From contig NZ_JAAXLA010000001.1 of the NCBI RefSeq assembly GCF_012911935.1, forward strand, positions 164,754 through 228,753: a DNA stretch of 64,000 nucleotides. The letters run 5' to 3'. This DNA comes from Pseudonocardia acidicola. GTDB lineage: Bacteria; Actinomycetota; Actinomycetes; Mycobacteriales; Pseudonocardiaceae. Position numbers and translations under genes: made by a program. This document shows, piece by piece, positions 35,734 to 45,443 of the stretch. Position 1 is the stretch's first letter. Every line of letters starts with the position of its first letter. The notes under the pieces are model-generated. The model did not search any database. It saw only the letters and a program-made list of their open reading frames with translations, and was not told the origin of the DNA.

Positions 35734-36516
35734 ATGACGCAGGAACGCCGCCGCACGCTCACCCCGTCGATCGACGTCCGGCGGGCGAACGACCGGCCGC
35801 ACACCGAGATCGAGTGGCTGGACTCGCGGCACAGCTTCTCCTTCGGCCACCACTACGACCCCGCCAACACCCACTTCGGCCTGCTGATGGTCAGCAACGA
35901 CGACCGGGTGAAGGCCGGCGCCGGGTTCGAGACCCACCCGCACCGCGACATGGAGATCGTCACCTGGGTGCTGGAGGGCTCGCTGGTGCACCAGGACTCG
36001 ACCGGCCACTCCGGACTGATCTACCCGGGGCTGGCGCAGCGGATGAGCGCGGGCTCGGGGATCCTGCACTCGGAGAAGAACGACTCATGGCGGCTCGACG
36101 GGGCCGCACCGAGGCACGACGACGACGTGCACTTCGTGCAGATGTGGGTCGTCCCGGACACCGAGCAGATCACGCCGGGCTACGAACAGCTCGACATCGG
36201 CGGCACGCTGGACTCCGGTGAGCTGGCCGTCGTCGCCTCGGGCATGCCGAAGCACACGGGTGACCGCGCCATCTCCATCCGGCAGGAGAACGCGGCTCTC
36301 TACGCCGCGCGACTGCGCCCCGGGAATGCGACGGCGCTGCCGAACGCGCCGCTGGTGCACCTGTTCGTCGCCCGCGGTGACGTCGAGCTGGAAGGCGCCG
36401 GTGTGCTGCACACCGGTGACGCCGCGCGGGTCACGGTCGGCGAGGGCCAGCGGGTCACCGCAGGGGCCGAGGGCGCCGAGGTGCTCGTCTGGGAGATGCA
36501 CGCGACCATCGCGTGA
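35734..36516 (+). CDS. Pirin family protein (YhhW-like)
   Basis: A 260-aa bicupin of the shorter pirin type. Metal ligands: FETHPHRDMEIVTWVLEG (two His) and GSGILHSEKND. YhhW-type pirins have quercetin 2,3-dioxygenase activity in vitro. The role here is unknown. ATG 35734, divergent from fasR by about 90 bases. Confidence 0.92.
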   Translation: MTQERRRTLTPSIDVRRANDRPHTEIEWLDSRHSFSFGHHYDPANTHFGLLMVSNDDRVKAGAGFETHPHRDMEIVTWVLEGSLVHQDSTGHSGLIYPGLAQRMSAGSGILHSEKNDSWRLDGAAPRHDDDVHFVQMWVVPDTEQITPGYEQLDIGGTLDSGELAVVASGMPKHTGDRAISIRQENAALYAARLRPGNATALPNAPLVHLFVARGDVELEGAGVLHTGDAARVTVGEGQRVTAGAEGAEVLVWEMHATIA

Positions 36517-36541
36517 GCAGGCTGAACCACCGTCCGTGGAA

Positions 36542-36574
36542 CCCGGGTAGCGGCCGCGAGGGCGGCCACCCGGG
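36542..36574. terminator. Bidirectional hairpin terminator
   Basis: CCCGGGT/ACCCGGG outer and GGCCGC/GCGGCC inner stems with a 3-base bulge lie between the convergent pirin and cold-shock genes. Confidence 0.65.
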
Positions 36575-36666
36575 ATCCCGGACGACTCGTCACCACCTGC
36601 CGTTGTTCCGCCGGAGGCGGCCGGGTGGGCGGGGACGAGCGGGATGCGTTCTCCTGACGCGCCAGA

Positions 36667-36873
36667 TCAGCCGAGGGGCGTGACCTTGGTGGCCTGCGGG
36701 CCCTTCTGGCCCTGCTCGATGTCGAACGAGACGCGCTGACCCTCATCGAGGCTCTTGTAACCGTTGGTCTGGATCGCGGAGTAGTGGACGAACACATCCG
36801 CTCCGCCACCGTCGGGAGCGAGGAAGCCGTAGCCCTTCTCGCTGTTGAACCACTTGACGGTGCCCTCTGCCAT
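36667..36873 (-). CDS. Cold-shock protein (CspA family)
   Basis: A 68-aa OB-fold RNA chaperone with both RNA-binding motifs, KGYGFL (13-18) and DVFVHYS (near 27-33). ATG 36873 follows GAGGAGAG. The upstream region to 37080 probably carries its promoter and a 5' UTR, in which cold-shock genes are often regulated; no specific element is recognisable. Confidence 0.95.
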   Translation of the reverse strand: MAEGTVKWFNSEKGYGFLAPDGGGADVFVHYSAIQTNGYKSLDEGQRVSFDIEQGQKGPQATKVTPLG

Positions 36874-37127
36874 TCTTGCTCTCCTCGTACCTGGTGCCGA
36901 GGCACTCGCCCCCGGCATCGCGCCGCCTGGCCGCTACGGTCCGCGCCCGGGTCGGGACACCGTTCGCGATCACGCGAGGTCGGCGTCGGGCGGAGCGTAC
37001 CGTGTGATTCGCCTCCTGCCGAGAGCCATTCACCTGTGGATCTACCGCGAAGCGGGAGGGTAGTCACGGTGAGTTATTGCACGTTGACGCCTCGGGACCG
37101 GTGGCGGACGGTGATCACGACGGGGCC

Positions 37128-37153
37128 GCCCCGGGGCCCGCGGGCCCCGGGGC
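37128..37153. terminator. 26-bp GC palindrome terminator after aceE
   Basis: GCCCCGGGGCCCG followed directly by its reverse complement, 8 bases past the aceE stop. Confidence 0.7.
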
Positions 37154-37161
37154 AGGCGTCC

Positions 37162-39966
37162 TCAGGCGTTCCCGGAGTCGCTCGTCTGCGGCCCGGCCGC
37201 CTGCGGGTCGTCGAGCCGGTACGTGGCCGCCGCCTCCGTGACGACCGCCCGGTGGACCTCCCCGCGGGCGGCGAGCGTGCTCAGTGCGGCCACCGTGATC
37301 GCCTCGGCGTCGACGGCGAAGTGCCGCCGCACCGCGGGCCGGGTGTCCGAGAGCCCGAACCCGTCGGTTCCCAGCGTCGCGAGCGGCGCCGGCACCCACT
37401 GTCGGACCAGGTCGGGCACGGCCCGCATCCAGTCCGACACCGCGACGACGGGCGCCTCCGACCCGCTGAGCGCCTTGGTGACGAAGGGCGTGCGGGGAGC
37501 TTCGTCGGGGTGCACGAGATTGTGGTGCTCGGCCTCGACGCCGTCGCGGCGCAGCTCCCCCCACGACGTCACCGACCACACCTCGGCGCCCACGCCCCAC
37601 TGCTCGGCGAGCATGTCCCGGGCCTGCAGCGCCCACGGCAGCGCGACGCCGGAGGCGAGCAACCGGACCTGCGGGCCCTCCTCGCGGGAGGTGCCCAGGT
37701 ACCGGTAGAGCCCCTTGAGCAGGCCGTCGACGTCGAGGTCCTCGGGCTCGGCCGGCTGCACGTACGGCTCGTTGTAGACGGTCAGGTAGTACATGACGTT
37801 CTCGCCGGTTCCGTCCGGGCCCGACTCGCCGTACATCCGGCGCAACCCGTCGCGGACGATGTGCGCCACCTCGAAGGAGAACGCCGGGTCGTAGGCGACC
37901 ACCGCCGGGTTGGTGTTGGCGAGCAGCAGCGAGTGCCCGTCGTTGTGCTGCAGGCCCTCACCGGTCAGCGTGGTCCGCCCCGCGGTGGCGCCGACGAGGA
38001 ACCCGCGGGCCATCTGGTCGGCCGCGGCCCAGATCGAGTCGCCGGTGCGCTGGAAGCCGAACATCGAGTAGAAGACGTAGACCGGGATCATCGGCTCGCC
38101 GTGCGTGGCGTAGGACGTGCCCGCCGCGGTGAACGAGCCCACCGAACCGGCCTCGTTGATGCCCTCGTGCAGCAACTGGCCCTGCTCGGATTCCTTGTAG
38201 GCCAGCATCAGCGACGCGTCCACGGACGTGTACTGCTGCCCGTGCGGGTTGTAGATCTTCTGCGTCGGGAACATGGAGTCCATCCCGAACGTGCGCGCCT
38301 CGTCCGGGATGATCGGCACGAACCGGCCGCCGATCTCCGGGTCCTTGACCAGTTCGCGCAGCAGCCGGACGAAGGCCATCGTGGTGGCGACCTCCTGCTT
38401 GCCCGAGCCGCGGCGGACCACGTCGTAGACCTTGTCCCCGGGCAGCACCAGCGGCTTGGAGCGGACGCGGCGCTGCGGCACGGGGCCGCCCAGCGCGCGG
38501 CGGCGCTCGAGCATGTACTGGATCTCGGGCGCGTCCTCGCCGGGGTGGTAGTACGGAGGCAGGTACGGGTCGCGCTCGAGGTCGGCGTCGGAGATCGGGA
38601 TGCGCTGCTCGTCGCGGAACTGCTTGAGGTCGTCCAGCGAGAGCTTCTTCATCTGGTGGGTGGCGTTGCGCCCGGCGAAGTGCGATCCCAGGCCGTAGCC
38701 CTTGATGGTCTTGGCCAGGATCACCGTCGGCTGGCCGTGGTGCTCCAGCGCGGCGGCGTAGGCGGCGTAGACCTTGCGGTAGTCGTGCCCGCCGCGCTTG
38801 AGGCCCCAGATCTGGTCGTCGGTCAGCGGCTTGACCAGCTCCTTGGTCCGCGGGTCACGGCCGAAGAAGTGCTCGCGGACGAAAGCCCCGTCGTTGGCCT
38901 TGTAGGTCTGGTAGTCACCATCCGGCGTGGTGTTCATGAGGTTGATCAGGGCGCCGTCGCGGTCGGCGTGCAGCAGGGCGTCCCACTCCCGGCCCCAGAT
39001 CACCTTGATCACGTTCCAGCCGGCGCCCCGGAAGAACGCCTCCAGCTCCTGGATGATCTTCCCGTTGCCGCGGACCGGGCCGTCGAGGCGCTGGAGGTTG
39101 CAGTTGACGACGAAGGTCAGGTTGTCCAGGCCCTCGGTGGCCGCGACGTGGATGAGCCCGCGGGACTCCGGCTCGTCCATCTCGCCGTCGCCCAGGAACG
39201 CCCAGACGTGCTGGTCGGACGTGTCGGAGAAGCCGCGTGCACCCAGGTACCGGTTGAACCGGGCCTGCATGATCGCGTTCATCGGGCCGAGCCCCATCGA
39301 GACCGTGGGGAACTCCCAGAAGTCGGGCATCAGCCGCGGGTGCGGGTAGGACGGCAGCCCGTGACCGGGACCACCGTGGCTGAGCTCCTGGCGGAACCCG
39401 TCGAGGCGGTCCTCGGTCAGCCGGCCCTCCAGGTAGGCGCGGGCGTAGATGCCGGGGGAGGCGTGCCCCTGGATGTAGACCTGGTCGCCGCCGCCGGGGT
39501 GGTCCTTGCCGCGGAAGAAGTGGTTGAACCCGACCTCGTAGAGCGTCGCCGACGACGCGTAGCTCGAGATGTGCCCACCGACTCCGATGCCGGGGCGCTG
39601 CGCCCGGTGCACGGTCATCGCGGCGTTCCACCGGATCCATCGGCGGTAGGCGCGCTCGGCTTCCTCGTCACCGGGGAACCACGGCTCCCGGTCGGTGGGG
39701 ATGGTGTTCACGTAATCCGTGCTGGTCAGGGACGGCACCCCGACGTGGCGCTCACGGGCGCGCTGGAGCATCCGGAGCATCAGGTAACGGGCGCGCTGCT
39801 GTCCGGCAGCGTCGAGGACCGCATCGAAGGAGTCCAGCCACTCGGCGGTCTCTTCCGGGTCGATGTCCGGAAGGTGCGCGGCGAGGCCGTCCCGGATGAC
39901 GTGTACGCGGCGCGGCGGGGCGTCTCCCGTCCGCGCGGCGGAGATGTTGCTGGTGGGCCCGGTCAA
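37162..39966 (-). CDS. aceE: Pyruvate dehydrogenase E1 component AceE (homodimeric)
   Basis: Decarboxylates pyruvate with thiamine diphosphate and passes the acetyl group to E2. The 934-aa length and the single fused chain mark the homodimeric type. The ThDP motif region has [12 protein letters not shown] through [15 protein letters not shown], and [17 protein letters not shown] is near the N-terminus. The start is an unusual TTG (39966; LTGPTSN), supported by AGGGAGA just upstream. Convergent with nothing close; divergent from DUF3052, as in mycobacteria. The long ORF on the other strand is an artefact. Confidence 0.95.
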   Translation of the reverse strand: MTGPTSNISAARTGDAPPRRVHVIRDGLAAHLPDIDPEETAEWLDSFDAVLDAAGQQRARYLMLRMLQRARERHVGVPSLTSTDYVNTIPTDREPWFPGDEEAERAYRRWIRWNAAMTVHRAQRPGIGVGGHISSYASSATLYEVGFNHFFRGKDHPGGGDQVYIQGHASPGIYARAYLEGRLTEDRLDGFRQELSHGGPGHGLPSYPHPRLMPDFWEFPTVSMGLGPMNAIMQARFNRYLGARGFSDTSDQHVWAFLGDGEMDEPESRGLIHVAATEGLDNLTFVVNCNLQRLDGPVRGNGKIIQELEAFFRGAGWNVIKVIWGREWDALLHADRDGALINLMNTTPDGDYQTYKANDGAFVREHFFGRDPRTKELVKPLTDDQIWGLKRGGHDYRKVYAAYAAALEHHGQPTVILAKTIKGYGLGSHFAGRNATHQMKKLSLDDLKQFRDEQRIPISDADLERDPYLPPYYHPGEDAPEIQYMLERRRALGGPVPQRRVRSKPLVLPGDKVYDVVRRGSGKQEVATTMAFVRLLRELVKDPEIGGRFVPIIPDEARTFGMDSMFPTQKIYNPHGQQYTSVDASLMLAYKESEQGQLLHEGINEAGSVGSFTAAGTSYATHGEPMIPVYVFYSMFGFQRTGDSIWAAADQMARGFLVGATAGRTTLTGEGLQHNDGHSLLLANTNPAVVAYDPAFSFEVAHIVRDGLRRMYGESGPDGTGENVMYYLTVYNEPYVQPAEPEDLDVDGLLKGLYRYLGTSREEGPQVRLLASGVALPWALQARDMLAEQWGVGAEVWSVTSWGELRRDGVEAEHHNLVHPDEAPRTPFVTKALSGSEAPVVAVSDWMRAVPDLVRQWVPAPLATLGTDGFGLSDTRPAVRRHFAVDAEAITVAALSTLAARGEVHRAVVTEAAATYRLDDPQAAGPQTSDSGNA

Positions 39967-40156
39967 GGGGATCTCCCTGCGTGGCTGATCGTGTGGTCGT
40001 GTTCGGACTGTCTGGGTGTGCCCCTATCGTGCCCCTCGTCGCGTGATCTCGAAACGGCGGTTGCGCAGTGCTGCGTCGCCATGTTCGGATTCCGCATCCG
40101 AACAGGCCGCGGGCCAGCCAGCTCGCGGAACACACAGAGCGAAAAGGGGTACACGC

Positions 40157-40591
40157 GTGGTCGCCGCGGATGATGCCGGACGGTCGTCCGACATCGCGGG
40201 CAAGCTCGGCATCGAGCCGGGCATGGTCGTCCAGGAACTCGGTTGGGACTCCGACGTCGACGAGGCGGTGCGTGACGCCGTCGAGGAACGCTGCGGGGAC
40301 GAGCTGCTCGACGAGGATGCCGTCGACGTCATCGATGTCGTGTTGTTGTGGTTCCGGGAGGGGGACGGCGACCTGGTCGACGCCCTCGTGGACGCCCGTG
40401 GGCCGCTCGCGGACAACGGGGTGGTGTGGGTGCTGACACCCAAGACCGGCCGCCCCGGTCACCTCGAGCCCAGCGAGATCGCGGAGGCCGCGCCGACCGC
40501 GGGCCTCTCGCAGACCTCGAACGTGAGCGTGACCGATGAGTGGGCCGGGGCCCGGCTGGTCGCGCCGAAGCAGGGCAAGTCCAAGCGCTGA
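40157..40591 (+). CDS. DUF3052 protein (Rv2239c-like)
   Basis: A 144-aa acidic protein of the actinobacterial DUF3052 family, function unknown. Recognisable segments: IAGKLGIEPGMVVQELGW, ELLDEDAVDVIDVVLLWFRE and GVVWVLTPKTGRPGH. GTG 40157 follows AAGGGG. It is next to aceE and near ahpE in mycobacteria too. It ends 10 bases before the convergent ctaG-like gene. Confidence 0.92.
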   Translation: MVAADDAGRSSDIAGKLGIEPGMVVQELGWDSDVDEAVRDAVEERCGDELLDEDAVDVIDVVLLWFREGDGDLVDALVDARGPLADNGVVWVLTPKTGRPGHLEPSEIAEAAPTAGLSQTSNVSVTDEWAGARLVAPKQGKSKR

Positions 40592-40601
40592 GCCGAGGTC
40601 A

Positions 40602-41630
40602 TCAGGGACGCCGGCGGAATCGTTCCGACAGCTCGGGGTGGTCCTCCCACCACAGTCGGGGGCGGGGTTGCTCCGCCGGTTCCGCCGGCGCGTCCTGGTC
40701 TGCCTGCTCGCCCGGGCCGGCCGGGGGCGCGGCCGTCGCGGCCGGCATCGCGGTGGCGTGCGCCGCTTCCGCGGCGTCGAGTTCGGCGTCGACCCGGGCG
40801 GCCTCCCGCTCGTCCTCGCGCAACATCCGCAGCATGATCGCGCCGAGGAACGGCAGGCCGGCCAGGTCGCCGCCGATCCACAGCACCCCGGCGCCGATCA
40901 CCTGGTCCACCCGCAGGCTCGGACCCCAGGTACGGGCCAGTTCGACGTAGTAGTCCGGCGCGATCAGCGGGCCCAGCCACAAGGTCAACCCCAGCGCGCC
41001 GTCGGAGACCACCTCGAGCAGCGTGATCCCGACGGTGACGAGGTAGGCGTCGGTGCGGGGCGTCGGGTCGATCCGCAGCCGGGTCCAGAAGTACACGAAC
41101 CCGCAGCCGAGCAGGCCCAGCCCGACCAGCGCCGCCGCCACGCCGTTGCGCAGTGACTGCTCGTAGAGCGGGGTCAGGTACACCACGAACAGCGGTGCGA
41201 TCAGCACCACGGTGACGACCACCGGGAAGGTGGCGAGGTACGCGATCCGGCTGCGCCGGATCGCGCCGAGGCGGGCGCGCGGTCCCGGCGGCAGGAGGTC
41301 GCGCAGCAGGGTGACCGGGGCACCCATGGCGAGGAACATCGGAGCCACCATGAGCAGCACGATGTTCTGCAGCGCGCGGGTCCAGAACAGCGTGTCCGCG
41401 TAAACGCCGACGAACGTCACAGTGACCAGCAGGATCGAGCCCAGGCCGCCGGCCAGGAACGCCGTCGTGCGGGCCCGCGGCCAGGCCCCGCCGCGGCGGC
41501 GCAGCCCAGCCAGGTAGCCCCCGCCCGCCGCGATCACCGCGACGAGCACGCCGGGGTTCGGCGTCCAGGACGTGAACGCGCGCAGCAGGGTGAGCGGCGG
41601 CGGCGCGGTGGTGGCGAGTGCCGCGATCAT
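40602..41630 (-). CDS. Cytochrome c oxidase assembly protein (CtaG/caa3 family)
   Basis: A 342-aa membrane protein with about seven transmembrane helices between 20 and 270 and a hydrophilic C-terminal tail rich in Ala, Glu and Pro. The family motifs include FWTRALQNIVLLMVAPMFLA, GAPVTLLRDLLPPG and YLTPLYEQSL. CtaG-type proteins help insert copper into cytochrome oxidase. A role in copper handling is family knowledge; nothing near it confirms it. Confidence 0.88.
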   Translation of the reverse strand: MIAALATTAPPPLTLLRAFTSWTPNPGVLVAVIAAGGGYLAGLRRRGGAWPRARTTAFLAGGLGSILLVTVTFVGVYADTLFWTRALQNIVLLMVAPMFLAMGAPVTLLRDLLPPGPRARLGAIRRSRIAYLATFPVVVTVVLIAPLFVVYLTPLYEQSLRNGVAAALVGLGLLGCGFVYFWTRLRIDPTPRTDAYLVTVGITLLEVVSDGALGLTLWLGPLIAPDYYVELARTWGPSLRVDQVIGAGVLWIGGDLAGLPFLGAIMLRMLREDEREAARVDAELDAAEAAHATAMPAATAAPPAGPGEQADQDAPAEPAEQPRPRLWWEDHPELSERFRRRP

Positions 41631-41800
41631 CGGGTCGGTGGGGTCGAGCGCACGGGGCAGAGGGTCCCCCTCGATCCTGAGAACAACCTGTGTGACACCG
41701 ACCTGTGGGGGTGCCGGTGCCGGTGGCCTAGGCTCGTCGCTGTTGCCGCCGACTGTCCGAGTCCGGCGGAGGAGTCCGTATGCCGAGGAGAGAGCTGCTC

Positions 41801-42265
41801 ATGGCGCCCCAGGTGGGAACCGAAGCCCCCGACTTCACGCTCAAGGACCAGAACAACCAGGAGGTGACGCTGTCGTCCTTCCGGGGCGACCGCGCCGTAC
41901 TGGTCGTGTTCTACCCGTTCGCGTTCTCCGGCATCTGCACCGGCGAGCTCTGCGCGGTGCGTGACGACCTCTCGAGCTTCCAGAACGACGACGTGCAGAT
42001 CCTGGCCGTGTCGGTGGACCACCCGTTCACCCTGAAGGCCTGGTCGGACGCGCAGAGCTACGAGTTCCCGCTGCTGGCCGACTTCTGGCCGCACGGCCAG
42101 GTGGCCGAGCAGTACGGGGTCTTCAACGCAGAGAAGGGCTTCGCGCTGCGTGGCACCTTCCTGGTCGACAAGGACGGCATCGTGAAGTTCGCCGAGGTCA
42201 ACGGCCCCGGCGAGGCGCGCGAGCAGGACGGCTGGAAGAAGGCTGTGGCCGCGCTGTCGGCCTGA
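41801..42265 (+). CDS. ahpE: Peroxiredoxin AhpE
   Basis: A 154-aa thiol peroxidase of the AhpE/BCP type. The peroxidatic Cys46 is in FAFSGICTGELC. Cys51 five residues later has the spacing of the resolving cysteine in atypical two-Cys BCP enzymes, so it may not be a one-Cys enzyme. ATG 41801 (MAPQVGTEAPDF) follows GGAGAG and fits the 153-aa length of M. tuberculosis AhpE; an ATG seven codons earlier is less likely. Confidence 0.94.
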   Translation: MAPQVGTEAPDFTLKDQNNQEVTLSSFRGDRAVLVVFYPFAFSGICTGELCAVRDDLSSFQNDDVQILAVSVDHPFTLKAWSDAQSYEFPLLADFWPHGQVAEQYGVFNAEKGFALRGTFLVDKDGIVKFAEVNGPGEAREQDGWKKAVAALSA

Positions 42266-42303
42266 TCATCCTGGCCGGATCCGCGCGAGCGGGTCCGGCC
42301 GCG

Positions 42304-42375
42304 GGGCGCGTAGCTCAGCGGGAGAGCACTCGGCTTACACCCGAGCGGTCGCAGGTTCGAACCCTGCCGCGCCCA
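42304..42375 (+). tRNA. tRNA-Val (anticodon TAC)
   Basis: A 72-base cloverleaf: acceptor GGGCGCG/CGCGCCC, D arm GCTC/GAGC, anticodon stem CTCGG/CCGAG with loop CTTACAC, and T arm GCAGG-TTCGAAC-CCTGC. Discriminator A; the CCA is not encoded. It is followed by an island of decayed genes, so it may be an integration site. Confidence 0.95.
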
Positions 42376-42572
42376 CGTCCTGACCTGTGGAAACCTCGCA
42401 GCGGCCTCTGTGGATGTTCAATCCGTTTGTCTCCACGCGCCTCTGTTTCGCACCACGCGAATATCAAACGACACCCTCGCTGCACATCGGGGTGGCTGGC
42501 GTGGTCGGGGTGAACGTGGGTGGACGCTGACCGCCTTGCGAAGACTTCTGAAAAAGTTCCGAATGAGCGGGC

Positions 42573-43032
42573 GTGACGACCGAGGTGCAGTGGAGCGAGT
42601 TGCAGCGCGACCCTAAAGGGTGTCGCGGCACTGGCCGATCAGGGCGATGTTCGCGTGCGACGTCGGGACGGTGTTTCGCTGCTGCTGGTACGTGAGGACT
42701 CCGCTACCTCGGCAGCTGATGGCGCGGTGGCCGCGGCGCGGGCGCTGCGCAACGCGCTCGCCCACCTGCCTGGTGAGGCGGCGGCGGAGGTCCTCGTCGA
42801 GGAGTTCCCGTGAGCTGACCTGCTGCCCGCTGCGGAGTGGCTCCAGTTCGTCTCGGACTTCGTGCGGGCGGTGGGTGCGTCGGCGGAGTTGGGCCGGTGG
42901 TCGGTGTTGGCGCAGGTCCTGGTGGAGTGGAAGGCGACCGCGGCAGTGCACACCGATCCCGCGCTCGTGGCCGAGTTGTCGCGACCGCTGGAGGATGATC
43001 TCGGTCCGGTGCCGGCGCCGACTGGGTCCTGA
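42573..43032 (+). pseudogene. Prevent-host-death-type antitoxin, broken by a frameshift and a nonsense codon
   Basis: GTG 42573 begins VTTEVQWSELQRDPKG. An extra base in the AAAGGG run (about 42618-42620) then moves the reading to VAALADQGDVRVRRRDGVSL. Further on, EEFP is followed by TGA at 42811 where relatives have Trp (TGG); reading through gives ADLLPAAEWLQFVSDFVRAV and a natural stop at 43030-43032. So two lesions inactivate it. It resembles antitoxins of Streptomyces that precede a RelE-like toxin. Confidence 0.65.
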
Positions 43033-43035
43033 GCG

Positions 43036-43243
43036 ATGCCTGCCAAGCGTGGGGATCGGGTCGCGCCGCCTGCTCGGCCGCCTGCGGGGTCAGCTCGCCG
43101 AGCGTCAGATCGGTGGACGGACATTGCCGCAGTGGCAGTACGAGGTGACCGCGGGTGGTCGGATCTGGTATTGCCCGGACGGGCAGCGACGGGTCGTGTG
43201 GGTCGTCGCGGCGAGTCCGTCGCATCCGAAGGCCACCGAGTAG
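43036..43243 (+). pseudogene. Truncated RelE-like toxin partner
   Basis: ATG 43036 begins MPAKRGDRVAPPA. The central part of the toxin is missing. The C-terminus continues in another frame as GRTLPQWQYEVTAGGRIWYC and ends ASPSHPKATE with a TAG at 43241-43243, a typical ending of this toxin family. The deletion and the frame change leave no working toxin. Confidence 0.6.
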
Positions 43244-43312
43244 GAGATCGAGTTCGCCCGCGGCAGGGTGGTGCGAGCCGGTAGACCGGTCAGTCCTTGT
43301 GGGGGTGCCCAG

Positions 43313-43483
43313 CTAGAACCCGATTTCGTCGACTGCGGCGTCGAGTTGGGCCGCCTCGTCGAGCTGCCACGGTCCGGAGACACCTGTGAGCAGGTCGTCC
43401 CACGATGCGGCGGACGTGCACGGATGGACCTGCAGAGCACGGTGGACACGCCGATCGGAATTCTCGTAATGCGTGGGTCATGG
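43313..43483 (-). pseudogene. Unrecognised coding-like remnant
   Basis: The minus strand has an open frame from after a TGA (about 43484) to a TAG at 43313-43315, reading HYENSDRRVHRALQVHP, ASWDDLLTGVSGPWQLDEAA and LDAAVDEIGF. The composition is protein-like and unlike the shadow ORFs around it, but it has no start codon and I do not know the family. The rest of 43244-43604 shows nothing. Confidence 0.3.
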
Positions 43484-43604
43484 TCGGACGTCAGCAGCCG
43501 ATCAGCCAGCCGCCGATGACGGCCGGCCGATCATCCCGGTCGACGCGATGGCGGACGCGCTGTCTTCACCGCCGAGGGCTGCGTGGCCGGGTCGGTGGGT
43601 GAAC

Positions 43605-44312
43605 TCAACGACGGTGCGTACCGCGCCGGGCGGGAGGGCGCCGGGCACCGCTCTTCTTCGTGGCGGCGGGTCTGCCCGATGCCGGGGTTCCGTCCCCGCG
43701 GGGGGTGCGTGAGCTGTTGACCGTGCGCCCGCGGACGATCCCGATGAACTCTTCCATCAGCTCGGTGTTCTCCGCGTCCGGCCAGACGAGACCGACGCCC
43801 GACCCCGGCGCGTCGGTCAGCGGTCGGTAGGCGAGGTCCCGGCGGTGGTGGAGGCGGGCCAGCGACTGGGGGACGACCAGTAGGCCGACGCCCGCGGCGA
43901 CGAACTCGATCGCCGCGGCCGTCGTCGCGGGGGCGAACGCCGCGGACCGCCCCGGCCGGTCACCGGGCCAGGCGAGTGTGTCGTCCTGCGGGCGGAGGAC
44001 GATCTCGTCGGCCAGGTCCGCGACCGTGGCCTCCTCGGTCGCGGTGAGGACGTGTTCCTTCGGGACGACGGCCACGGTGGTCTCGGTGTAGAGCGGGATC
44101 GTGTGGAGCCCGGTCCGGTCGATCGGCAGCCGGACCACGGCGGCGTCCACGGCGCCGGTCCGGATCAGCTCCACCGCCTCGTCCGTGGTCGCCGTGACCA
44201 GCTCCAGGGGGACGTGCGGACGGCGCTCGGCCCAGATCCGCACCCACTTGCCCGGCGTGACGCCTGGGACGTAGCCGAGCCTGAAGACTGCGGTGTCGCC
44301 CGGCTCGGTCAC
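43605..44312 (-). CDS. LysR-type substrate-binding domain protein without an HTH
   Basis: A 235-aa protein that is only the effector-binding half of a LysR regulator: FRLGYVPGVTPGKWVRIWAE begins the domain, with DAAVVRLPID, TTVAVVPKEHVL and AGVGLLVVPQSLARL following. There is no DNA-binding domain. GTG 44312 overlaps nothing and gives a plausible short N-terminus, so this is not a truncation by the window. In streptomycetes the same HTH-less protein is found divergent from a DUF5997 gene, as here. Its role is unknown. Confidence 0.85.
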   Translation of the reverse strand: MTEPGDTAVFRLGYVPGVTPGKWVRIWAERRPHVPLELVTATTDEAVELIRTGAVDAAVVRLPIDRTGLHTIPLYTETTVAVVPKEHVLTATEEATVADLADEIVLRPQDDTLAWPGDRPGRSAAFAPATTAAAIEFVAAGVGLLVVPQSLARLHHRRDLAYRPLTDAPGSGVGLVWPDAENTELMEEFIGIVRGRTVNSSRTPRGDGTPASGRPAATKKSGARRPPARRGTHRR

Positions 44313-44355
44313 CGGCCCAGGCTATCGCCTGGTCCGGCCCCGATACCCTGGGCAT

Positions 44356-44757
44356 ATGACGCGGCAGAGGTCGACCCAGACGATGAAGCCCGCGACGGCG
44401 GCGAAAAAGCTCGGCGTGCACCTCGACGCGACGCCCGACGAGTTCCGGGCCGGGGTGGTCTCGCGCGACGAGCTCGACGCCCTGCAGGCCGATCCGCCCG
44501 AGTGGTTGCGCGAGCTGCGACGCAACGGCCCGCATCCCCGCCAGGTCGTCGCGGACCGACTGGGAGTGTCGATCTCCGGGCTGGCCCGCGCCGAGATCAC
44601 CGAGCCGCTGACCACCGCCCAGATCGCGGCGTTGAAGGAGGAGCAGCCGGAGTGGCTGCGCCGCGAGCGCAACACCCGGGCCGAGGCGCAGCGCGCGGAG
44701 GCCCGACTGCGGGCCCAGCGGTCCGGGAGGCGTCCCGACGATCCGGTCGGGGGATGA
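44356..44757 (+). CDS. DUF5997 protein
   Basis: A 133-aa protein of the actinobacterial DUF5997 family: TMKPATAAKKLGVHLDATP, SRDELDALQADPPEWLRE, RLGVSISGLARAEITEPLT and EEQPEWLRRERNT. It is basic and may bind nucleic acid, but nothing is proven. ATG 44356 is 43 bases from the divergent LysR-like gene, so the two share a control region. Confidence 0.9.
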   Translation: MTRQRSTQTMKPATAAKKLGVHLDATPDEFRAGVVSRDELDALQADPPEWLRELRRNGPHPRQVVADRLGVSISGLARAEITEPLTTAQIAALKEEQPEWLRRERNTRAEAQRAEARLRAQRSGRRPDDPVGG

Positions 44758-44794
44758 GCGGGGCCCTTTCGGCGTCGGTCACCCGCAAGGCAGT

Positions 44795-45097
44795 GTGGCC
44801 ACGAAGCATCGGCGGTGGCACGGACCGCCGATCACGCCTCGGGCAGCAGACCAACCAAGCGGTCACCGACGAGAACAGCGTCGTGTTCTGGACCGCGCAG
44901 CAACAAGCTTTCGAATGGCTCCGCGACGCAGTCGAGAACGCCGTGCGTGCAGTCGCGATTGGCCCGCACCGTCGGCCGCTGTGGCACCGGATCCAGTCGC
45001 CCAGCTCCGCCAGCTCGCGAAGCTTCACCGCGCCGGCGCGCTCACCGACCACGAGTTCGCACAGGCCAAGCAGTCGCTGCTCAGCCGCCTACGCTAG
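44795..45097 (+). pseudogene. SHOCT-domain protein, probably degraded
   Basis: The last 36 codons encode a clean SHOCT domain (DPVAQLRQLAKLHRAGALTD, then EFAQAKQSLLSRL), normally the C-terminus of small proteins. The N-terminal 60 codons from GTG 44795 are Arg/Pro-rich without pattern. A different frame here reads VFWTAQQQAFEWLRDAVENA. The gene therefore looks frameshifted. It may alternatively be an intact 100-aa protein. Confidence 0.45.
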
Positions 45098-45134
45098 CCG
45101 AGGTCGGGCATCGAACCGCCCGGCCGCTGCAGCG

Positions 45135-45335
45135 CCGTGTGGAGCCATTCGTGGTGCGAACTGTCGTTGAACAGCGTGGTTGAGGACCGATGCCCGGGTC
45201 GAAGGGGAGACCCCGGCTGCGGCGGCCAGCGCGTCGTCGGTGGGGAATCGTCCACGGGCGTCGCCGATCTCGGCGAGCAGGGTTGCGGCGTGAACGGTGC
45301 GGATCGGGGCAGTTTGGTGAACACCGTGGCGTCGG
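45135..45335 (-). pseudogene. IS110-family transposase fragment
   Basis: The minus strand reads ADATVFTKLPRS, then, after a missing base (relatives have GGC for Gly), TVHAATLLAEIGDARGRFPT and AAAAGVSPSTRAS, the transposase_20 domain of IS110 elements. The catalytic RuvC-like N-terminus and the element ends are gone. The surrounding sequence to 45443 shows nothing else. Confidence 0.7.
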
Positions 45336-45443
45336 CCCTGCGTGCGGGCCGGGTTCGCCGTCGAGAAGGCGATCCTTGCACGCCCGCGCGGGGAGCCGTA
45401 GGGCCGTGGCCGGCACGGACCGCCTTTTCACGACCGTCCAAGC

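Noticed and set aside
36784..40173. A 1129-aa open frame on the plus strand
   Set aside because: Antisense to aceE; low-complexity Val/Gly/Arg/Asp composition without any domain pattern.
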